A DNA stretch of 32,221 bases. Origin: an uncultured Collinsella sp. (lineage in GTDB: Bacteria > Actinomycetota > Coriobacteriia > Coriobacteriales > Coriobacteriaceae). Made by a program: the position numbers and the translations under genes. The notes beneath the pieces are model-generated. The model saw only the letters and a list, made by a program, of their open reading frames with translations, had not been told where the DNA came from and did not search any database. Positions 14,413 through 21,489 of the stretch are shown here, piece after piece (within the stretch, counting starts at the first letter, position 1; every line of letters starts with the position of its first letter). The DNA lies in NCBI GenBank assembly GCA_900545605.1, contig UQZL01000023.1, forward strand, positions 1 to 32,221, in the 5' to 3' direction.

Positions 14413-16209
14413 CTACTCAACTCCTTCTTGTTCAAGTGTACGGATAACGGGCTCAGAGCGAAGGGAGATTTTCGCATCATACACGCCCTCTGTTTCGAAC
14501 ATAACGAGTTCATTGGTACCAGGGTGTAATAAACCGTGCGGAACATAGAGCGTCATGATGGGACCCTTATCCCAAAAACGTCCGACATTCGTTCCGTTTA
14601 CGAATGCCACACCCTTTCCAAAACCCGTAGTGTCGATAAAGGTATCAGCCGGCTCAGATATATCAAACTTTGCGCGATAAAAGGAAGGTTGCCCCTCTAC
14701 CCAGCCGGCGGAATAATCAAGATTATCGATGTTATCGAGTGGCAGACAACGCATCTCCCAACCGGTAACAAAGTGAAGATCAACGCAAACTCCTGTCCTA
14801 ATGCCCTTATGCTGCGTATCAGCGAGCAATTTGTGACCATAATTGACGCGACCCATATCCTCGGTCAGAACATCCAGGCGGTTGTGTTCACAGGGAAGAA
14901 CGCAGTGAATATCTTCCCCGATGTGCTCCTGATACTGCGTCGCCACCTTGTCACCGTTCACAAACACCTGAGCGCGGTCGCGGGCGTCAATAACCCGAAT
15001 ACGCTCTTCATCTGCACGGTCACGCTCGACAGTCGTGGTATATAACGTATATCCATACGACTGACCCATCTCTTCCATGGGCATAGGATATTGGGCTTCA
15101 ATCGGCTCCGAAAGAATATCGAGCACATTAAAGAGACTTACGCGCTCACTCACCGAAATATCGGGCATGGAAAACGCCTTTTTTGTTAACGGCTTGCTTT
15201 GCGCGATATCGGGATACAGCTCGTGAACTGTCCTTTGAATTGCGAAGTATTTCTCGGTCGGGTTGCCCTGTTCGTCCAATGGAGCATCGTAGTCATATGA
15301 TGTCACCTGGTGCAGGTCATGCGTATGGCGTGCAGAACATCCGTTCATAAATCCAAAGTTGGTGCCTCCATGAAACATGTAGAGGTTTAAAGATCCTCCA
15401 AGCTCGAGCACCTCGCGAACGCAAGAGGCAAGATCTTCGGGATCGCGTCTGATGACGTTCTCCCCATAGCGATTGAACCAGCCGTCCCACAACTCCATGC
15501 ACATAAGAGGCCATTGTTTTCCATGCTCCTTGTGAAAAGCAGAAAGAGCCTCAAAGTTCTCCTTTGCATGAGAACCAAAGTTGCCGGTGCACAACACATC
15601 ATCGTCAATGAGCGTACCGGCACGAAGGCACCCACGCCACGGGCCATCGGAAGTACAAAGGGGCACGGAAACCCCACGCTCGACCATAAGGCGACGAATC
15701 GCGCGAAGATAGTCCTTATCCTCGCAATATGATCCATACTCGTTTTCAACCTGCATCATGATGATATTTCCGCCCTTGTCAATCTGACGCGAGACGAGTA
15801 TCGGCATGAGATGGTCGTAGTACTGCGCAACGTGAGCAAGAAATTTGGGGTCGCTGCTACGCGGCCTCATATCATGTTCGCGCAGCAGCCATGCTGGCAT
15901 GCCGCCAAATTCCCATTCTGCACAAATAAACGGAGAGGGCCGAACAATTGCATACAGACCGAGCGATGCTGCCTCATCAAGAAATGCCGCCAAATCGATT
16001 GAGCCAGAAAAATCGAAGACGCCAGGCTTTGGCTCATGAAGATTCCACGGTACATACGTTTCGACCGTATTAAACCCAAGAGCCTTAAGGTTATAGAGCG
16101 AGTGGTGCCAGTCGCTCGGATGAACACGCATATAGTGAATCGCCCCCGACAAGATGGTGAACGGCTCATCATCAAGTAGGAATTGATTGGTGATCTTAAA
16201 CGAATGCAT
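14413..16209 (-). CDS. bgaC: GH35 beta-galactosidase (BgaC/GnbG type)
   Basis: A 598-residue glycoside hydrolase of family 35. The TIM barrel occupies about 1-330: G-A-I-H-Y-M-R near 22-28, Y-V-P-W-N-L-H-E-P near 52-60, Q-V-E-N-E-Y-G-S with acid/base Glu157, and M-E-L-W-D-G-W-F with nucleophile Glu239. Beta-sandwich domains follow, ending with the G-K-G-x-A-F-V-N-G and G-R-F-W motifs. There is no signal peptide, so it is cytoplasmic. Homologues of this length beside a mannose-family PTS cleave Gal-beta-1,3-GlcNAc/GalNAc (BgaC, S. pneumoniae) or the phosphorylated disaccharide (GnbG, L. casei). GGGAG lies four bases before the ATG. It is the first gene of the minus-strand PTS operon. Which substrate form it prefers cannot be read from the sequence. 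Confidence 0.92.
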   Translation of the reverse strand: MHSFKITNQFLLDDEPFTILSGAIHYMRVHPSDWHHSLYNLKALGFNTVETYVPWNLHEPKPGVFDFSGSIDLAAFLDEAASLGLYAIVRPSPFICAEWEFGGMPAWLLREHDMRPRSSDPKFLAHVAQYYDHLMPILVSRQIDKGGNIIMMQVENEYGSYCEDKDYLRAIRRLMVERGVSVPLCTSDGPWRGCLRAGTLIDDDVLCTGNFGSHAKENFEALSAFHKEHGKQWPLMCMELWDGWFNRYGENVIRRDPEDLASCVREVLELGGSLNLYMFHGGTNFGFMNGCSARHTHDLHQVTSYDYDAPLDEQGNPTEKYFAIQRTVHELYPDIAQSKPLTKKAFSMPDISVSERVSLFNVLDILSEPIEAQYPMPMEEMGQSYGYTLYTTTVERDRADEERIRVIDARDRAQVFVNGDKVATQYQEHIGEDIHCVLPCEHNRLDVLTEDMGRVNYGHKLLADTQHKGIRTGVCVDLHFVTGWEMRCLPLDNIDNLDYSAGWVEGQPSFYRAKFDISEPADTFIDTTGFGKGVAFVNGTNVGRFWDKGPIMTLYVPHGLLHPGTNELVMFETEGVYDAKISLRSEPVIRTLEQEGVE

Positions 16210-16580
16210 GCTACTCCCGATCTTCGTGCTCTACGACGCGGATGCCGGTTCCTCGGCCCTCGGCTAAACGCCTTGCCTATTATGGACGCATTAACGCAAT
16301 TATGTAGACAGAATCTGAAGTGGTCCGTAAACGGTAGCGAAATGGCGATGAACGGCTTTAATGAACAAAATATAAACCCGCTGGTAAATTACTTTTTAAC
16401 TATAGATTTCTAACGATTCTATATTTGAAAGGTGGTATGTACCAGCTATCCACTATTTCATACTAGTTACATTATGTTTCAATCGCATTTCTTCAAATGC
16501 TTATCTACTTTGTTGTTGCCGATTTGAGTGCGCGTGCGCCAACCCAAGCATCGTCACGGCTTCAGTTCCCCTATTCATAA
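16210..16580. promoter_or_regulatory. Control region upstream of the GH35-PTS operon
   Basis: About 370 bases without a gene, AT-rich from about 16360 to 16510. It should hold the minus-strand promoter of the GH35-PTS operon, but no -35/-10 pair is convincing. It contains the operator-like palindrome at 16433-16444 and the palindrome CCGTAAACGG at 16325-16334, which recurs upstream of nagE (21188-21197). From about 16512 onwards it is a diverged copy of the sequence around 3884-3960, the left fringe of the duplicated segment. Confidence 0.55.
16433..16444. promoter_or_regulatory. GntR-type operator candidate upstream of the GH35-PTS operon
   Basis: TGGTATGTACCA: arms TGGTA and TACCA around two bases. 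The pattern matches the core of the operators of NagR/YvoA and DasR (TGGT-A/C-TAGACCA type). It is 224 bases upstream of the GH35 start on the minus strand. Confidence 0.6.
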
Positions 16581-16664
16581 ACATAAAACCCCGCCAAACG
16601 TGATTCCCCTAGGGGAAACACATTTGGCGGGGTCCTTGCGTGATTTCCCCTAGGGGAATCACGC
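16581..16664 (-). terminator. Tandem CCCTAGGG-centred hairpins ending the yhcH copy 2 operon
   Basis: A diverged copy of the pair at 3954-4034. Minus-strand transcription first meets the palindrome 16664-16638 (GCGTGATTTCCCC/GGGGAATCACGC), then the stem 16632-16589 (CCCCGCCAAACGTG/CACATTTGGCGGGG, one mismatch), followed by GGTTTTATGTTT. The two copies differ by substitutions and single-base indels, whereas the gene beside them is identical. Confidence 0.82.
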
Positions 16665-16678
16665 CATCAGGCGAACAA

Positions 16679-17281
16679 CTCAGCCGAGCAGCGCGTTACT
16701 CCTCCCAGTAAGCGTCTGCAAGCAGCTTAAAGCAGATCTTCTTGACCGGCTGTGCGCCATCGCCCGGGAACTCGAGCGTGGGCATGTGAGGCTCGCCGGC
16801 AACAAACAGCGCGAACTTGTCGTCGGCAAGATCGCCGGCGATCGAAGTGTCGGAATCGACCAGATCGTAATCGTCCTTCTCGTCAAACTCCTGGACCAGC
16901 GTCAGGCTACCCGTAGCGACCTTAAAGGCCTCGCGACCCTCGACGTCGATCTGCAGGTCGTGATAGCGCTGATGCGTCTCATAGTGAGCCTCGGCTTCGG
17001 GACGCGTCGTGGGAGCCATGACGTTCGCAAAGACCTTATCACCCAGAATCGGATGGCTTCCGACCTCGAGCTGCGCCGGGTCGTTCTCCTCGAGCCAGTC
17101 GATCAACACGTCGAGGCCCTTGAGCATTCCGCGGTACTCCTCGATATCGCCCAATGCACCGTAAATCATCTAAATCCCCTCTCGGTTCGTTTCTTTGGCG
17201 GCTACTCGGTAAACGCGTTACCGACGCTGTTGCCACCCACATACGTCTCGACCAGGGTAAGGTCGGGATTGAACACGACAA
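16679..17281. repeat. 603-bp perfect direct repeat, copy 2
   Basis: Identical to 4049-4651. Here the repeat holds yhcH and the 3' end of an intact nagA, so this is the more complete copy. The two copies lie in the same orientation, 12,630 bases apart. Confidence 0.97.
16696..17169 (-). CDS. yhcH: YhcH/YjgK/YiaL family protein, copy 2
   Basis: The same 157-residue protein as at 4066-4539, with no base difference. It lies 32 bases after the nagA copy 2 stop with GAGGGG seven bases before the ATG, so it is co-transcribed with nagA2. An intact nagA-yhcH pair here and a nagA scar beside copy 1 suggest this is the original arrangement. In this setting an anomerase-like or accessory role for GlcNAc-6-P or GlcN-6-P use is plausible but unproven. 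Confidence 0.9.
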   Translation of the reverse strand: MIYGALGDIEEYRGMLKGLDVLIDWLEENDPAQLEVGSHPILGDKVFANVMAPTTRPEAEAHYETHQRYHDLQIDVEGREAFKVATGSLTLVQEFDEKDDYDLVDSDTSIAGDLADDKFALFVAGEPHMPTLEFPGDGAQPVKKICFKLLADAYWEE

Positions 17282-18371
17282 AGTCGGCGTCGCGGCCAGG
17301 CATAATGCTGCCGCATTTATCCCCGACGTGAGCAGAACGCGCAGGCACCTCAGTCGCCATGCGAATGGCGATATCGGCGCTCGCAAGGCCCCAGTCGACG
17401 ATGTTCTTGACGCCCTGTGCGAGCGTGAGCACCGAGCCGGCGATAGCAGAGCCATCGGCGAGCCAGCAAAGGTTGTCCTTCATAATGACGTCCATGCCGC
17501 CGCTGGTGTACTTGCCCTCGGGCATGCCGCCGCAACCCAGGCAGTCGGTGATCAGCACCGTGTGCTGCCAGCCCTTGGCCTGCAGCAGGGCCTTGATAGC
17601 AGCGGGGTTCACATGTTTGCCGTCGCAGATGATCTCGGCATAGGTGTTGGGCGTGGTCATAGCGGCCCCGACGACACCGGGCTCACGGTGATGCAGACCG
17701 CGCTGGCCGTTGTAGGTATGCGTAAAGCAGCTGGCGCCAGCATTGATGGCGGCGGCACACTCATCATAGGTGGCATCGGAGTGGCCAATGCAGGTCACGA
17801 CACCCTTGGCGCTCAGAGCCGCGGCGTAAGCGGCAGCGCCATCGCGCTCGGCCGCCATGGCGCTCTTGACGATACGACCGCCGGCGGCCTCCTGCCACTC
17901 GTCAAAAATTTCCTCGGACGGGTCGATCAGATAAGCGGGGTTCTGGGCGCCCACGTGCTTCATGGTAAAGAACGGACCCTCCAGGTAGATGCCCTGAATA
18001 CGAGCACCGCAGAACTCGGGCCCACGCTCTTCGTCCGCCTGTGCAATAGCGGCACAGGCGTCCTTGATCTGCTCCACGCCGTCGGTAAAGGTCGTGGGCA
18101 GCCAGCTGGTGGTGCCACGACGAGCGAGCTCGGTCGAGCTGATGTTGATACCCTCGGCATCGTTATCGGTCGTGGCATGGTTATAGAAGCCATGAATGTG
18201 GGTGTCCACCATGCCCGGCGCAATCCATGTACCCGAATAATCTTTGATCTCGCAAGCGGGCTCATCGGCCTGCCAAGCGCCAAAGACGCCATCTTCGACC
18301 ATAAGGTAGCCGCCCAGCTGCGGCCCCGCCGGCAAAAAGAACTTGTCGGCCTTGATAGCATACGTGCTCAT
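17202..18371 (-). CDS. nagA: N-acetylglucosamine-6-phosphate deacetylase, copy 2
   Basis: A 389-residue amidohydrolase with every active-site motif of copy 1: H-x-H at 58/60, Glu131 in Y-L-E-G-P-F, His197, His218 and Asp276 in I-T-D-C-L-G. GGGAG lies five bases before the ATG. It forms a unit with gntR copy 2 upstream and yhcH copy 2 downstream, next to a NagE-type PTS, so GlcNAc-6-P is the likely substrate, giving GlcN-6-P and acetate. No glucosamine-6-phosphate deaminase (nagB) is in the window. About 93% identical to copy 1 by direct count, with the differences scattered rather than at the active site. Confidence 0.93.
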   Translation of the reverse strand: MSTYAIKADKFFLPAGPQLGGYLMVEDGVFGAWQADEPACEIKDYSGTWIAPGMVDTHIHGFYNHATTDNDAEGINISSTELARRGTTSWLPTTFTDGVEQIKDACAAIAQADEERGPEFCGARIQGIYLEGPFFTMKHVGAQNPAYLIDPSEEIFDEWQEAAGGRIVKSAMAAERDGAAAYAAALSAKGVVTCIGHSDATYDECAAAINAGASCFTHTYNGQRGLHHREPGVVGAAMTTPNTYAEIICDGKHVNPAAIKALLQAKGWQHTVLITDCLGCGGMPEGKYTSGGMDVIMKDNLCWLADGSAIAGSVLTLAQGVKNIVDWGLASADIAIRMATEVPARSAHVGDKCGSIMPGRDADFVVFNPDLTLVETYVGGNSVGNAFTE

Positions 18372-18458
18372 CTATGCTCCCGTACCCGCAGTGCGTTTTA
18401 GGGCGGATCAAAAACCACTGCATTGTTAATTCGAGCGATTGTTCGTTGCCTTCTACCG

Positions 18459-18495
18459 CTTGGCACATTTTGCACCCGCCGCAAAACACGCCAAG
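18459..18495. promoter_or_regulatory. Two-step palindrome between gntR copy 2 and nagA copy 2
   Basis: CTTGGC (18459-18464) pairs with GCCAAG (18490-18495), and inside it TTTTGC (18468-18473) pairs with GCAAAA (18481-18486), each separated by a 3-base internal loop. There is no U-tract on either strand, so it does not look like a terminator. It lies 88 bases before the nagA2 start and may be an operator or an mRNA processing structure. Confidence 0.5.
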
Positions 18496-18514
18496 CCGTT
18501 TATACCCAATAACT

Positions 18515-19246
18515 CTAGACTGCGCGGTTGTGGTAGACCTTGTACTTAAACTGGTCGGCGCGCGCAACCGAACGCGTATACTCGATAACCTCGTTGTTCA
18601 TGTCATATGTGGTACGAATCAAATCCAGGACCGGTGCGCCTTCGGCAATCTCGAGCAGACGAGCGTCGGAATGGCGGGCGATACTCGCGTAGAATTCTTC
18701 CTCTGCCACGCGAACTTTCTCGTGAAAGTCCTGCTCGATCATGTCGTACAGCGATTTGTTCTCAATCATGGGGCGCTTAAGCGCAAAGAACTTGCGGCTC
18801 GGCAAATACGTGCACTCAATCATCAGCGGCACACCATCGGCAATACGCAGGCGCTTGATCTTGTACAGACGCTCGCCCAGGCGTGCGTTCATCTCTGCCG
18901 CAATATTCTTATCAGCCTCGACCTCGGTAAACTCAAGAATCGTCGTCTTGGGCACACGGCCGATCGCCTTCATCTGCTCGGTAAAGCTATAGGTTTGCGT
19001 GAGATTTGCCGTTTGCAGAGAGCGATCGCACACCATTGTTCCACGGCCGCGCTGACGAACTACCAAGCCCAGGCGCTCAAGCTCCTGCAGGGCAAGGCGA
19101 ACCGTCGTACGCGAGAGCCCATAGCGTTCCGACAGGTCACGCTCAGACGGCAAATAGTCGCCGGGTCGAAGTTCGTGATCGATTTTATCGGTCAGCAAAT
19201 CGACGAGCTGATCGTACAGAGGTTGTTTGCGCGCTCCCATTGCCAT
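18515..19246 (-). CDS. GntR-family (HutC/UTRA) regulator, copy 2
   Basis: A 243-residue paralogue of the regulator at 9992-10726. The winged helix spans about 5-70 (P-L-Y-D-Q-L, L-P-S-E-R-D-L-S-E-R-Y-G-L-S-R-T-T-V-R-L-A, G-R-G-T-M-V) and the UTRA domain about 80-235. Start chosen at ATG 19246, which has AGG seven bases upstream; the longer frame to 19297 runs across the operator. A TGGTT/AACCA palindrome 32 bases upstream suggests autoregulation. Position beside nagA and nagE makes it the probable NagR/DasR-type repressor of GlcNAc use, with GlcN-6-P or GlcNAc-6-P as likely effector by family analogy. Confidence 0.92.
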   Translation of the reverse strand: MAMGARKQPLYDQLVDLLTDKIDHELRPGDYLPSERDLSERYGLSRTTVRLALQELERLGLVVRQRGRGTMVCDRSLQTANLTQTYSFTEQMKAIGRVPKTTILEFTEVEADKNIAAEMNARLGERLYKIKRLRIADGVPLMIECTYLPSRKFFALKRPMIENKSLYDMIEQDFHEKVRVAEEEFYASIARHSDARLLEIAEGAPVLDLIRTTYDMNNEVIEYTRSVARADQFKYKVYHNRAV

Positions 19247-19277
19247 AATGATACCTGCCGGATAAATGACTCGAAAT

Positions 19278-19289
19278 TGGTTGTAACCA
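19278..19289. promoter_or_regulatory. GntR-type operator candidate upstream of gntR copy 2
   Basis: TGGTTGTAACCA, a perfect 5-bp inverted repeat around GT, 32 bases upstream of the gntR2 ATG. A TATAGT on the minus strand about 15 bases further upstream could be the -10 box, which would place the operator over the transcription start. Confidence 0.65.
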
Positions 19290-19418
19290 GACACCACGTA
19301 CTATAGCAGTTTTAATGGAATAACAGCAGGTCAACCCGCACATTTTGATATTGTTTGCCGGTTGATAGCCTGTGCGCCGTAATACCAATTACACCACTAC
19401 ATCAAGTATCGAGGTAGC

Positions 19419-19454
19419 AAAAAGGGCCGCCCCCGCGGAGCGGGACGACCCTTT
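19419..19454 (-). terminator. Terminator after nagE
   Basis: On the minus strand AAAGGGTCGTCCCGC pairs with the GC-rich CGGGGGCGGCCCTTT (one bulge/mismatch), followed by TTTTTGC. It begins 24 bases after the nagE stop and separates nagE from gntR copy 2. Confidence 0.9.
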
Positions 19455-19478
19455 GTAAGACAGATACGTCTTTAAGGC

Positions 19479-20969
19479 TTAGAGAAGCTTCTTGAGCTCC
19501 TCGGCAACAGCCTGGACCTGCGTGCCGATGATGACCTGGGTAGCGCCCTTGTCCATCTTCATGACACCCAGAGCGCCGGCCTTCTTGCAGGCGGCCTCGT
19601 CGACCAGCTCGGAATCGCCAAGCTCAAAGCGCAGGCGAGTAGCGCAGCAGTCAACGGTCTTGACGTTCTCCTTGCCACCGACGGCAGCGAGAACAGCAGC
19701 GGCCAGGGCGGCGAACTTGTCGTCGCCAGCGGCAGCGGAAGCGGAGGTCTCCTCGACATCCTCATCCTCGCGACCAGGGGTCATGAGGTTGAACTTGGTG
19801 ATGGCGAAGCGGAACACGAGGTAGAAGACCAGGAAGGCAGCGATGCCCAGCGGGATGATCATCCAGGTGTTGGCAGCAGCCGGGAGGCTAGCGGAGAACA
19901 GGAGGTCGGTAGCACCAGCGGAGAAGCAGAAGCCGGCACGGAAACCAACAAAGTAGGTGATGACGGTGAAGACGCCGTACAGGGCAGCGTACACGACGTA
20001 GAGCGGGAAGCACAGGAACATGAAGCCGAACTCGAAGGGCTCGGTGACGCCGCAGACGAAGGCGCAGATGGCAGCGGAGACAACCAGGCCGATAGCAGCC
20101 TTCTTGTTCTTAGCGGTCTGAACCATAGCCAGGGCAGCACCCGGGATACCGAACATCATGCAGGGGAAGAAGCCGGACATGTACATACCGAGGCTCCACT
20201 TGACGTCAGCGGAGGTCTCGCCAGCCCAGAAGTGGGTCAGGTCGCCAAGGCCGATGGTGTCGAACCAGAACACGTTGTTCAGAGCGTGGTGCAGACCAGT
20301 CGGGATGAGCAGGCGGTTAAGGAAGGCGTAGATGCCAGCGCCGATACCACCCATGGCGGCGATACCCTCACCAAGAGCAACAAGAGCACCGAAGATGAGC
20401 GGCCAAGCAAAGAGCAGGACGACGGAGACGACGATGCAGATGACGGCGGTCATGATGGCGACGCAACGCTTGCCGGAGAAGAAGGCCAGCCAGTCGGGAA
20501 GACGGGTGTCCTTGAACTTGTTGTAGCAAGTGCCACCGATGACGGCGGACAGGATGCCGATGAAGGAGTTACCAGCGATCTTGGAGAACGCGATGCCCTC
20601 GGTCGTGGCAAGCCAAGCGGTCTGAGCATCGGCGTCCATACCACGAATGGTGCCAACAACAGCGGGGTTCAGGAGCTGCTGGATCATCAGGAAGGCGACG
20701 AGGCCAGCGAGGCCAGCGGTGCCATCGTGATCGTCGGCAAGGCCGACAGCGGCGCCGACTGCGAACAGCCAGGCCATGTTATCGATAAGAGCGCCGCCTG
20801 CCTTGATGAGCAGGAAACCGGCGGTATAGGCAAAACCGGTAGTGTCACCGGCAGCACCCATGACTGCGGGAGCGAGCAGGTAGCCCACGCCCATAAGAAT
20901 ACCTGCGACGGGAAGCGCCGCGACGGGAAGCATCAGCGCTTTGCCGAGCTTCTGGAGGTACTTCATCAT
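19479..20969 (-). CDS. nagE: N-acetylglucosamine PTS permease EIICB (NagE type)
   Basis: A 496-residue glucose-family PTS permease. The EIIC domain (about 1-385) has roughly ten hydrophobic segments and the family stretches L-L-I-P-T-G-L-H-H-A-L-N near 235-246 and T-E-P-F-E-F near 310-315. The EIIB domain (about 420-496) has the phospho-Cys in C-C-A-T-R-L-R-F (second Cys). There is no EIIA domain, so a separate glucose-type EIIA is needed from elsewhere. The T-G-L-H-H-A-L-N wording and neighbouring nagA favour GlcNAc over glucose. Start chosen at ATG 20969 because AGGAGG lies six bases upstream; the open frame to 21068 has no ribosome binding site. Regulation by the GntR paralogues is suggested by the sites near 21280-21322. 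Confidence 0.92.
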   Translation of the reverse strand: MMKYLQKLGKALMLPVAALPVAGILMGVGYLLAPAVMGAAGDTTGFAYTAGFLLIKAGGALIDNMAWLFAVGAAVGLADDHDGTAGLAGLVAFLMIQQLLNPAVVGTIRGMDADAQTAWLATTEGIAFSKIAGNSFIGILSAVIGGTCYNKFKDTRLPDWLAFFSGKRCVAIMTAVICIVVSVVLLFAWPLIFGALVALGEGIAAMGGIGAGIYAFLNRLLIPTGLHHALNNVFWFDTIGLGDLTHFWAGETSADVKWSLGMYMSGFFPCMMFGIPGAALAMVQTAKNKKAAIGLVVSAAICAFVCGVTEPFEFGFMFLCFPLYVVYAALYGVFTVITYFVGFRAGFCFSAGATDLLFSASLPAAANTWMIIPLGIAAFLVFYLVFRFAITKFNLMTPGREDEDVEETSASAAAGDDKFAALAAAVLAAVGGKENVKTVDCCATRLRFELGDSELVDEAACKKAGALGVMKMDKGATQVIIGTQVQAVAEELKKLL

Positions 20970-21411
20970 ATGGTACCTCCTCCAACCTTTCTTTCGTTGT
21001 TCACCAACGAGTTCCATGTCCGCGCCTTGTGCATACCGGCTTCTCCGCTTGCCGGCATTGATGCGCAAACTTAGACAACCCAGTCCCTATTTGGGGTTGC
21101 TGGTATGTACGGTAGCACACACTCAATTCAAACGTCCACCACATTTCGTTCAAATTACTATATCGTTGCCAAACGGTTATTTTTGGCCCGTAAACGGTAA
21201 TTTACGCAGGTAGACATGGTGCGTTTCTTTCATTACCAAACTAATTCTTAGCAATTTCCATTCGATTTCGTCTCAAAATTGGTTACTACCAGATGAACAG
21301 TGGTACCACATTGTTACTACCAGTTTAGCCGAAATCGTTTTCACTTTATATGAATAAAGTGTCCCAAAATTTGCATACAACCACCCCCTCTCATCGCCCT
21401 CCCCACAGTGC
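20970..21411. promoter_or_regulatory. Long control region of nagE
   Basis: About 440 bases with no gene. Near nagE, ATGCCGGC and GCCGGTAT (about 21035-21060) form an 8-bp stem in the leader. TGGTATGTAC (21101-21110) is a partial match to the GntR-type site. CCGTAAACGG (21188-21197) and the overlapping CGTAAA/TTTACG (21189-21206) form palindromes, one shared with the GH35-PTS control region. Tandem operator-like sites follow at 21280-21322. The size of the region and the number of palindromes suggest several regulators. No -35/-10 pair is convincing by eye. Confidence 0.55.
21280..21322. promoter_or_regulatory. Tandem GntR-type operator candidates upstream of nagE
   Basis: ATTGGTTACTACCAG (21278-21292) and ATTGTTACTACCAG (21310-21323) are near-repeats about 32 bases apart, that is three helical turns, with the palindrome TGGTACCA (21301-21308) between them. 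TGGT-TACT-ACCA fits the operator pattern seen at 16433 and 19278. Confidence 0.6.
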
Positions 21412-21448
21412 AAAAAGCCCGCTAGAACAATGTCCGTTCTAGCGGGCA
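21412..21448 (-). terminator. Terminator after the SurA-like gene
   Basis: GCCCGCTAGAAC and GTTCTAGCGGGC form a perfect 12-bp stem, followed on the minus strand by TTTTTGCAC. Confidence 0.93.
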
Positions 21449-21489
21449 TATCAGATTTTTGGCTACGTGCTCGGCGGCTCGGGCGGCCC

